Positions 1 to 5,579 of a DNA stretch of 5,579 bases are shown piece after piece. Position 1 is the first letter of the stretch, and each line of letters starts with the position of its first letter. The position numbers and the translations under genes were made by a program. The notes beneath the pieces are model-generated. The model saw nothing but the letters and a program-made list of their open reading frames with translations. It had not been told where the DNA came from and ran no database searches. Source of the stretch: an uncultured Ruminococcus sp. (GTDB lineage Bacteria > Bacillota > Clostridia > Oscillospirales > Ruminococcaceae); the NCBI GenBank assembly GCA_947589205.1, contig CANQCJ010000148.1, positions 1 to 5,579 of the forward strand. The letters are read 5' to 3'.

Positions 1-2635
1 AAGAACCGGCGGCGTTTTGTTCGGTGTCGGCTATCTCCACGCGGCGCTGAGCTATCCTTTCGTTAAGCTCTGTTATTTGCAGACCTATGCGTTCAAAGTC
101 GCTTTCGCCGTCCTTTATCGCCTGTTCGGCGCGCCGAGCTTCCTGCTCGTGAGCTTGTATATCCTTTAAAAGCTCCGCCTGAGCTATTTTAAGCTCCGAA
201 AGAGCTTTTTCCTCTGTGCTCCGCTCTTCAAGCGCGTCTGCTCGCGCCCGCCTTGTTTTTTCAAGCTCTGTTTCTAATTCGCTTATCCGCTTTGCCGTTT
301 CGACGGACAGCTGCGCGGCGTCGTCTGCGCTCTGCTTAAAGTCGGTCAGCTGCGCGTTAAGCTTCGCGATACGCCGTTTTATCTGCTCCTCGCCGCCGTC
401 GAAGCTTTCAAGCAGCTCGCGGCATTTTTGCAGCTCCATGCCTTTAACGAGCCTTTCTTCATCGAGCGCGGAAGCTTTTTCGCGTTCTCCGTCAAGCTGC
501 GCCGTAAGATTTTTCACCTCCGCCGCAAGCCTTTCACCGTTACCTTTGAGCGTACTCAGCTTTTCTTCAAGCGTTTTGCTTTGCTTCTTTATATCGGCTA
601 TCTCGTTTTTTCTTGTCAGCAAGCCGGCGCTTTTTGAAAGGCTTCCGCCGGTGTAAGCACCGCTCGTGTTCACTATCTGCCCGTCAAGGGTAACTATCCT
701 GAATTTATATCCGTATTTTTTAGCGATCGCCGAAGCCGAATCTATGTCCTCGGCAACAGCCGTTCTTCCGAGAAGATTTTTTATTATCCCCGCATATTTT
801 TCGTCAAAGCCTACAAGCTCGCTTGCAAGCGCAATGTATCCGTTCTCACCGTTCGGACGGCTGTCAAGCTCTCTGCCCTTAACCGACGTTATCGGCAGAA
901 ATGTCGCTCTGCCCTTGTTTTCGTCCTTTAAAAGCTTTATCGCCCGTTTCGCGCAGCTCTCGTCGCTTACGACTATGTTTTGCAGCGCGCCGCCGAGAGC
1001 GGTCTCTATCGCCGCCGAATACTCGTCCTTTACCGTGATAAGCTGCGACAGCGTTCCGTGTATCCCCGAAATGCGCCCCTTTGAAGCCGCTCCGATGATG
1101 TATTTAACGCTGTAGGCAAAGCCCTCCATGGCGTTTTCAAGATCGTTAAGGATATTCAGCCGCTGTGAAAGCTCCTTCAGCTTCAGATCGGTTTCGGAAT
1201 ATTCCCCGCGCGCTTCGTTCAGCTTTTTTTCTCTTATGGCGCAAAGCCTTTCAAAGCCGGAGGTCTTGTTTAAAAGCTCGGTTTTTTCGCTTTCTATCCC
1301 TTCAAGCCTTGTCTGAAGCTCCTTGACCCTTTCGGTCTGTTCGGCTTTCAGCTTCAGCTGTCTTTCCTTTTGCGCGCCGAGAGCTTCTATCGAGCTTTCT
1401 GCGGAGGCTATGGAATTCTTCGCGTTTTCAAGCGCAAATTCCGCTGACGCCGCTTTTAAGCGCAGATCGTTTACCGCGTCGTTTGTCCGCGCCTCGATAT
1501 CATTCAGCTTCTTTTCCGTCTCGGAAATCTCATTCAAGCGTTTTTCGCTTTGCTCTATATTTTCTATCGACCTGCCTTGTTCGATTTTAAGCGCGTCAAG
1601 CTTTTTTCTGTGTGCTTCAAGCTCGCTTAAAAGGCGTTCGCCGCCGTTTTCGGCGCGTTTTCTTTCGGTCTCAAGCTCGTTTATTTTTGCAAAAAAATGC
1701 TCTATATCGTTTCTCATTACCGCAGCCCTCGCCGCGGCCTCGGAGCTTTCAAGCTCTATCGAATGTATCTCTTTTCTTTTGTCCGCGATTTTTTCTTCCC
1801 ACTGCGCGGCGTTGGCAAAGGTCTCGCTTATCTCGTTTTCGAGCTTGTCGAGCTTATCGTTTATGAAATCGTACTGCTGTCTTAGCAGCGTCAGGCGTTC
1901 CTCGCTTTCCCCTTGCATTTTCATAAGCGCGTTCATGCGCCGCGTCCACAGCGAGATCTCGAGACCGCTTTTTTCATCGTCGAGAAGCTTAAACTGCTTT
2001 GCCTTTTCGCACTGCTTTTTAAGCGGCTCTATACGCGAACCCAGCTCGCTCAATATATCGTTAAGTCTGCTGATATTGTCCTCTGCCTTTAAAAGCTCGC
2101 GTTCGGTCTCCTCTTTTTTTGAGCTTAGTTTGGTTATCCCCGCCGCCTCATCGAAGATCGTCCTGCGCTCGCTCGCTTTGCTTGAAACTATCTCGCTTAT
2201 CCTTCCCTGACCGATTATCGAATAGCCGTCCTTGCCGAGACCGGTGTCCATAAACAGCTCGTTTATGTCCTTTAGCCTTACCTGACTTCCGTTTATCTGA
2301 TATTCGCTGTCGCCGTTTCGATAAAGCCTGCGCGAAACGCTAACTATCTGCGAATCGTTTTTAAGCGCGCCGTCGGCGTTGTCTATAGTCAGCGTGACCT
2401 GCGCCCATGACGCTTTTTTTCTGTAGGGCGTACCCGAAAAGATCCCGTCCTCCATCGTCTCTCCGCGAAGAGAGCGGGAGGATTTTTCGCCGAGCACCCA
2501 TTTCATGGCGTCGGCAATATTGCTTTTTCCGCTTCCGTTAGGTCCTACCACCGCAGTTATGCCCTTTGTGAAAGTCAGCTTCGTTGCGTCCGGAAAGGAC
2601 TTGAAGCCGCAAAGCTCAAGTGATCTCAAATACAT
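1..2635 (-). CDS. smc: Chromosome segregation/condensation ATPase SMC, N-terminal part (C-terminus beyond left edge)
   Basis: SMC forms an ATP-driven dimeric ring with ScpA and ScpB that organises the nucleoid. I translated the frame to the left edge: about 878 codons with no stop or frameshift. The head begins MYLRSLELCGFKSF. The Walker A motif GPNGSGKS is at residues 31-38, followed by ADAMKWVLGE. The Q-loop region SIIGQG is at 139-144, and FDEAAGITK ends the N-terminal head. Glu/Lys/Leu-rich coiled coil covers roughly 170-500. The hinge (about 505-665) runs from MEGFAYSVKYIIG through ALGGALQNIVV and GRATFLPI to GAYTGGS, and the returning coiled-coil arm follows. The ABC signature, Walker B and final ~300 residues lie off the window. 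The ATG is supported by the canonical N-terminus and an AAGGA 8 bases upstream. The first 20 bases overlap the end of the radical SAM gene. SMC identity is near certain; MukB or Rad50 would lack this hinge. Confidence 0.97.
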   Translation of the reverse strand, partial: MYLRSLELCGFKSFPDATKLTFTKGITAVVGPNGSGKSNIADAMKWVLGEKSSRSLRGETMEDGIFSGTPYRKKASWAQVTLTIDNADGALKNDSQIVSVSRRLYRNGDSEYQINGSQVRLKDINELFMDTGLGKDGYSIIGQGRISEIVSSKASERRTIFDEAAGITKLSSKKEETERELLKAEDNISRLNDILSELGSRIEPLKKQCEKAKQFKLLDDEKSGLEISLWTRRMNALMKMQGESEERLTLLRQQYDFINDKLDKLENEISETFANAAQWEEKIADKRKEIHSIELESSEAAARAAVMRNDIEHFFAKINELETERKRAENGGERLLSELEAHRKKLDALKIEQGRSIENIEQSEKRLNEISETEKKLNDIEARTNDAVNDLRLKAASAEFALENAKNSIASAESSIEALGAQKERQLKLKAEQTERVKELQTRLEGIESEKTELLNKTSGFERLCAIREKKLNEARGEYSETDLKLKELSQRLNILNDLENAMEGFAYSVKYIIGAASKGRISGIHGTLSQLITVKDEYSAAIETALGGALQNIVVSDESCAKRAIKLLKDENKGRATFLPITSVKGRELDSRPNGENGYIALASELVGFDEKYAGIIKNLLGRTAVAEDIDSASAIAKKYGYKFRIVTLDGQIVNTSGAYTGGSLSKSAGLLTRKNEIADIKKQSKTLEEKLSTLKGNGERLAAEVKNLTAQLDGEREKASALDEERLVKGMELQKCRELLESFDGGEEQIKRRIAKLNAQLTDFKQSADDAAQLSVETAKRISELETELEKTRRARADALEERSTEEKALSELKIAQAELLKDIQAHEQEARRAEQAIKDGESDFERIGLQITELNERIAQRRVEIADTEQNAAGS

Positions 2636-3629
2636 TATAAACGTCCTTACCAATTTTTAGAAAATATTTTTCTATACTTTTATCAGTTTTTATTTCAAGC
2701 TCTTTTCCGAGAGCGTGAAAATAACCTTTATTGCATTTTTTGTGTCCCGATACAAGGCTTACTGCGTTCGGCGAAACGCTTACCTTTATCCTGCTTTGTC
2801 CCAAGCTGTGCCGTTCTATGCAGTCTCTGTAAAGTCTGCTCTCGCAAAGCTCTCTGAACGCGGGGTGATAAAATCCCCCGACAAGCGAAGTCTCCACAAG
2901 CTCCGAAGCGTGAAGCCCGACCTTTATCACCTTTATATTCCTTGCGTAAAAAAGCTTCATCGCTTCAACGCTAAGCTCGACCGCCTTGTCAAACTCAAAC
3001 GGTTTATACTCTCCGCTTTCAAAAAGCTCCGCGAGCCTTGTGCCCTTTATGATGACCGTAGGATAGATCCTCACCGTGTCGGGTGCAAGCATTGCAATGC
3101 GCCGCATAGTTTCGCGCTCGTCGGCTTCAGAGCTTTTGTAAAGCCCTATCATCATTTGCAGCCCAAGCTCAAAGCCGTGAGCTTTTATGAGCCTCGCCGC
3201 CGTTTCTATCTGCTCTGCGGTATGACCGCGCTCGTTGGCTTCAAGAACGCTGTTACTCATCGACTGCGCGCCGAGCTCTATCGCCGTCACATTGTATTTT
3301 TTTAGCAGACTGAGCGTTTCATCGTCGATATAGTCCGGTCTGGTCGATATCCTTATACCGGAAAATTTGTCCTTGCCTATAAACGGCTGAGCCGCTTGAA
3401 GCAGCTCCGTCATATATCCGCGTTCTATCGCCGTAAAGCTTCCGCCGAAAAAGGCTGCCTCGCTGTCGTGCGAAACGCTTGAATTTTTCAGCGCATCGGC
3501 GCAGATCCTTTGAACGTCGTCGGCGCGGGGTATAAAGCTTTGACCGGTTATAGATCTCTGGTCGCAGAAGGAGCACATATGCGGACAGCCTATGTGCGGC
3601 ACAAATATCGCGATATTCGCTTTGCTCAT
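2616..3629 (-). CDS. Radical SAM protein, Elp3-like (COG1243-type) without acetyltransferase domain
   Basis: This is a 337-residue radical SAM enzyme. The cluster motif CPHMCSFC gives CX3CX2C at Cys15, Cys19 and Cys22, expected to bind a [4Fe-4S] cluster and S-adenosylmethionine. Further family motifs are FFGGSFTAI near 60-68 (SAM-binding GGE-like), RISTRPDYI near 93, ELGAQSMSNSVL near 118, GLQMMIGL near 156, and RIYPTVIIKGTRL near 188. The last four resemble the radical SAM half of Elp3, the tRNA wobble-uridine modification enzyme. The chain ends where Elp3 would continue into its GNAT acetyltransferase domain, so acetyl transfer is not expected. An RNA substrate is only a guess; clostridial relatives are often loosely annotated as elongator complex protein 3. 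The start chosen shares one base with the rnc stop (TGATG) and gives the usual MSKANIAIFVPHIG beginning. An in-frame ATG at 3665 would add 12 residues that do not look conserved. Confidence 0.9.
   Translation of the reverse strand: MSKANIAIFVPHIGCPHMCSFCDQRSITGQSFIPRADDVQRICADALKNSSVSHDSEAAFFGGSFTAIERGYMTELLQAAQPFIGKDKFSGIRISTRPDYIDDETLSLLKKYNVTAIELGAQSMSNSVLEANERGHTAEQIETAARLIKAHGFELGLQMMIGLYKSSEADERETMRRIAMLAPDTVRIYPTVIIKGTRLAELFESGEYKPFEFDKAVELSVEAMKLFYARNIKVIKVGLHASELVETSLVGGFYHPAFRELCESRLYRDCIERHSLGQSRIKVSVSPNAVSLVSGHKKCNKGYFHALGKELEIKTDKSIEKYFLKIGKDVYNVFEIT
2644..2648 (-). promoter_or_regulatory. Ribosome binding site of smc
   Basis: AAGGA on the minus strand lies 8 bases before the smc ATG, within the last ten or so codons of the radical SAM gene. 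It fixes the smc start despite the 20-base overlap of the two reading frames. Confidence 0.7.
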
Positions 3630-4327
3630 CAGCCGTCTATCCCCATAAGCCGCAGAGCCTGACAAGCCGCCGCCTGTTCTGCGGACTTTTTAGACCTGCC
3701 CTCTCCCTCGCCGATAACGCAGCCGTTTAACAGCACCTGTATCACAAACCGCTTGTCGTGATCCGGTCCCGATTCGCTCTTTAAGAAATATTCCACCTTT
3801 TCCTCGGGATTTCGCTGTATGACCTCCTGCAATACCGTCTTAAAATCGTGAAAGCTCTTAGCTCCGGCGGGGGTAATGTCCTTCGGGATAAATTGAAGCA
3901 CATATTCTCTTGCCGCTTCAATGCCGCCGTCGAGATATATCGCGGCTATTACCGCTTCAAACGCGTCGGAAACTATTGACGGACGTGTTCTGCCGCCTGT
4001 CATTTCCTCGCCCCTTCCGAGGAAAATATGCGCGCCCAGGTCTATTTTTTTTGAAAATTCAAACAGCGAGCTTTCGCATACGAGCGAGGCGCGCAGCTTT
4101 GTAAGCTCTCCCTCGGGGATATGCTTAAAATGCTTGAATATATGATCCGAGACAACGATAGACAGCACCGAGTCGCCTAAAAATTCCAGACGTTCGTTGC
4201 TTCTTCTCGTTTTCTTGCTTTCGTTTGCATAGGACGAGTGAGACAGCGCTTCATAAAGCAGCTCTTTGTTTTTGAAGCTGTATCCCATCAGCGTCTGCAA
4301 ATGCTCCATTGATTCGTTTTCGTTCAT
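3629..4327 (-). CDS. rnc: Ribonuclease III
   Basis: RNase III cleaves double-stranded RNA in the cytoplasm, maturing rRNA precursors and processing some mRNAs. The 232-residue length is normal for the bacterial enzyme. The catalytic domain (about 8-150) carries the signature NERLEFLGDS at 44-53, with acidic residues Glu45, Glu48 and Asp52. It continues with PEGELTKLRASLV at 71-83 and SDAFEAVIAAIYLDGG at 120-135, containing metal-binding Asp121 and Glu124. The double-stranded RNA binding domain follows at about 160-229, from DFKTVLQEVIQ to GEGRSKKSAEQAAACQAL, with the conserved Lys pair and Ala helix. All expected active-site positions are present. The start overlaps the plsX stop in an ATGA arrangement and has AGGA 9 bases upstream, so translation is probably coupled to plsX. 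Its stop shares one base with the next start. Confidence 0.98.
   Translation of the reverse strand: MNENESMEHLQTLMGYSFKNKELLYEALSHSSYANESKKTRRSNERLEFLGDSVLSIVVSDHIFKHFKHIPEGELTKLRASLVCESSLFEFSKKIDLGAHIFLGRGEEMTGGRTRPSIVSDAFEAVIAAIYLDGGIEAAREYVLQFIPKDITPAGAKSFHDFKTVLQEVIQRNPEEKVEYFLKSESGPDHDKRFVIQVLLNGCVIGEGEGRSKKSAEQAAACQALRLMGIDG
3639..3644 (-). promoter_or_regulatory. Weak ribosome binding site of the radical SAM gene
   Basis: GGGGAT on the minus strand lies 9 bases before the ATG that shares a base with the rnc stop. The match to the consensus is partial, which fits re-initiation by ribosomes finishing rnc. It still favours the start at 3629 over the upstream in-frame ATG at 3665. Confidence 0.4.
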
Positions 4328-5331
4328 TTTGCTTCTTCCTTTTTCATCTGAGCGAGCGCGTCCGTTATCTCCGCGATAACTCCGTTCTCGGTAAACAGCT
4401 TAGCTTGTCTTACCGCGTTGTAGAACGCTTTGGCGTCTGAGCTTCCGTGCGCTTTTATGACAGGCCTTGCCGTGCCGAGAAGCGGTGCGCCGCCGTATTC
4501 GCTGTAATCTACTTTTTTCTTGAAATTATTTATCCCGTCCATTATCATAAGCGCGGCGAGCTTGTTTTTTACCCCGCCCTTGAGAATGGTCTTAAGCTCT
4601 CCGGAGAAAAATTTTCCCATGCCCTCGTAGAGCTTGAGCATTATGTTCCCGGTAAAGCCGTCGGTAACGACAACGTCGGCGTCGCCGAGCGGGACCTGTC
4701 TTGCTTCTATGTTGCCGATAAAATTGATCGGTGCGTTTTCAAGCATAGAATAGGTCGAAAGCTCCAGCTCTCTGCCCTTTGACGGCTCCGCGCCGATATT
4801 CGCAAGCGCGACCCTCGGCGAATCGACGTTCATTATCTTGTTCATATACGCCGAACCCATTATCGCGAACTGCGTGAGCATTTCGGGACGGCAGTCGGCG
4901 TTCGCGCCGCTGTCGAGCAGCATGGCGGGCGCGCCAGCGGTGGGAAGCACCGTTGCAAGCGCGGGACGCTTTATGCCTTTTATCCTGCGCACTATCATAG
5001 TCGCACCGACTACCAGCGCGCCGGTAGAGCCTGCCGAAACGAAAGCGTCTCCCTCGTTATCCGCAAGCATTTTAAGTCCGACCGCCATAGAGCAGTCCTT
5101 TCTTGTTTTAATGACAGCGGTAGGCTCTTCGCAGACGTCGATCACCGTTTCGGCGTGACGAATTTTGAGCGAAGAGATATCGAGCCTGTTGTCGGCGGCG
5201 CACTGCTTGATTTTTTCTTCGTTGCCGACAAGAGTAACATCTATCCCAAACTCATTGTGCGCGTCGAGCGCGCCCTTTATCACTTCAAGCGGCGCATTGT
5301 CTCCGCCGAAAGCGTCTATAACTATGTTCAT
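4324..5331 (-). CDS. plsX: Phosphate acyltransferase PlsX (acyl-ACP:phosphate acyltransferase)
   Basis: PlsX converts acyl-ACP and phosphate to acyl-phosphate, the donor PlsY uses to acylate glycerol-3-phosphate at the start of phospholipid synthesis. It is a soluble enzyme that associates peripherally with the membrane. The 335-residue protein matches the family along its whole length. Motifs include IVIDAFGGDNAP at 3-14 (most members have DAMGGD), EEPTAVIKTRKDCSM at 68-82, FVSAGSTGAL at 97-106, LLDSGANADCRPEML at 138-152, FIGNIEARQV at 204-213, VVTDGFTGNIMLKLYEG from 221, DYSEYGGAPLLG at 275-286, and KAHGSSDAKAF from 293. The ATG has a perfect AGGAGG 10 bases upstream, inside the preceding gene, whose stop overlaps it by four bases. 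Its own stop overlaps rnc in the same way. No acyl carrier protein gene follows, so ACP must be encoded elsewhere. Confidence 0.98.
   Translation of the reverse strand: MNIVIDAFGGDNAPLEVIKGALDAHNEFGIDVTLVGNEEKIKQCAADNRLDISSLKIRHAETVIDVCEEPTAVIKTRKDCSMAVGLKMLADNEGDAFVSAGSTGALVVGATMIVRRIKGIKRPALATVLPTAGAPAMLLDSGANADCRPEMLTQFAIMGSAYMNKIMNVDSPRVALANIGAEPSKGRELELSTYSMLENAPINFIGNIEARQVPLGDADVVVTDGFTGNIMLKLYEGMGKFFSGELKTILKGGVKNKLAALMIMDGINNFKKKVDYSEYGGAPLLGTARPVIKAHGSSDAKAFYNAVRQAKLFTENGVIAEITDALAQMKKEEAK
4337..4340 (-). promoter_or_regulatory. Ribosome binding site of rnc
   Basis: AGGA within AAGGAAG on the minus strand lies 9 bases before the rnc ATG, inside the Lys/Glu-rich end of plsX. With the ATGA stop/start overlap it supports the chosen rnc start. 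Confidence 0.7.
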
Positions 5332-5579
5332 GCTGCTTTATCCTCCTTTTTATTTTTGAAATATCTTATAATGCAGGCGACAGCGCAAACGACAGCCGCT
5401 ATTGCCGTTACCGCGAAAAAGCTCTGAAAGCAGATAGGCAGAAGCGCGTTGAATACCGTTACCGCAAGCACGTATTTTTCCTGCATATCCGCAAGACTGT
5501 AGATCGCATATCCCAGATAGCAGCAGATAAACGACATTACATTGTGTATAACAAATCGGTACATCATCTGCTTGGGCGT
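5328..5579 (-). CDS. Hypothetical small membrane protein, C-terminal part (start at or beyond right edge)
   Basis: I do not recognise this protein. The frame is open from the right edge to a TGA that overlaps the plsX start by four bases. The first Met (5567) is followed by another Met and then 77 residues, but four more open codons (Thr-Pro-Lys-Gln) reach the edge. No good ribosome binding site precedes the Met pair, so this may be the end of a longer protein. Counting from 5567, it has a hydrophobic stretch at about 9-26 and a longer one at about 33-68, enough for two to three membrane passes. Cysteines are frequent in these segments (CCYLGY; PICFQ; VCAVACII). The tail KNKKEDKAA is charged and probably cytoplasmic. 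The overlap with plsX and the plsX Shine-Dalgarno inside its last codons suggest a real, co-transcribed gene. A DUF-type membrane protein is the most that can be said. Confidence 0.6.
   Translation of the reverse strand, partial: TPKQMMYRFVIHNVMSFICCYLGYAIYSLADMQEKYVLAVTVFNALLPICFQSFFAVTAIAAVVCAVACIIRYFKNKKEDKAA
5342..5347 (-). promoter_or_regulatory. Ribosome binding site of plsX
   Basis: AGGAGG on the minus strand, 10 bases before the plsX ATG, is a full match to the Shine-Dalgarno consensus. It lies inside the last codons of the upstream membrane protein gene. It is the strongest such site in the window and implies that plsX can start independently as well as by coupling. Confidence 0.85.

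Noticed and set aside
1621..1670. Short GC-rich inverted match (CGCCG...CGGCG) as a possible hairpin or terminator
   Set aside because: The stem is about five base pairs, has no T-tract in a useful position, and sits in the middle of the smc coiled-coil coding sequence.
216..2210. Four consecutive long plus-strand open frames in one phase (146, 149, 62 and 295 codons), rich in Ser and Phe
   Set aside because: They are the mirror of smc, whose frame I followed intact over the same bases. Glu (GAG/GAA), Lys (AAG/AAA) and Ala/Leu codons read as Leu/Phe/Ser on the opposite strand, so stops are rare. The products are low-complexity and match no family I know.
2715..3305. 196-codon plus-strand open frame opposite the radical SAM gene
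   Set aside because: It lies wholly inside a well-supported gene on the other strand, its protein has no recognisable motif, and I see no Shine-Dalgarno site or promoter for it.
4447..5427. Several plus-strand open frames (64-111 codons) opposite plsX and the upstream gene
   Set aside because: plsX is conserved along its full length on the minus strand; the antisense frames overlap each other in different phases and look like chance openings.
1..5579. CRISPR arrays, tRNA or rRNA genes, insertion sequences, toxin-antitoxin or defence genes
   Set aside because: No spaced direct repeats, cloverleaf-like segments, transposase motifs or small toxin-like frames were seen; essentially every base is assigned to one of five minus-strand coding regions.

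Overview
The window reads as chromosomal core-gene DNA from an anaerobic, Gram-positive-type bacterium. The best guess is class Clostridia (Bacillota), perhaps near the Ruminococcaceae/Oscillospiraceae. This rests on the gene order plsX - rnc - Elp3-like radical SAM gene - smc, on protein motifs typical of that group, on AGGAGG-type ribosome binding sites, and on roughly half G+C content. The taxonomic placement is inference; no search was run. UGA acts as a stop codon at the ends of four genes, so the standard code applies.

All genes lie on the minus strand and are read from right to left. In transcription order they are: the C-terminal part of a small unrecognised membrane protein (5579-5328, cut by the right edge); plsX, phosphate acyltransferase for phospholipid synthesis (5331-4324); rnc, ribonuclease III (4327-3629); a radical SAM protein resembling Elp3 without its acetyltransferase domain (3629-2616); and smc, chromosome condensation ATPase (2635 to the left edge, about 878 of an expected ~1,180 residues). 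Every junction overlaps, by 4, 4, 1 and 20 bases, so there is no intergenic DNA. No promoter, terminator, RNA gene, repeat array or mobile element is visible. The window appears to be the interior of a single, translationally coupled operon.

The operon joins membrane lipid synthesis (PlsX), double-stranded RNA processing (RNase III), a radical SAM enzyme of unknown substrate, and chromosome organisation (SMC). These are growth-linked housekeeping functions rather than one pathway. Two points stand out. No acpP (acyl carrier protein) gene lies between plsX and rnc, where it sits in the well-known Bacillus arrangement. A conserved-looking but uncharacterised radical SAM enzyme is wedged between rnc and smc. 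I found no convincing sign of a new defence, mobile or regulatory system. The long open frames on the plus strand are mirror images of the coiled-coil and other coding sequence of the minus-strand genes.
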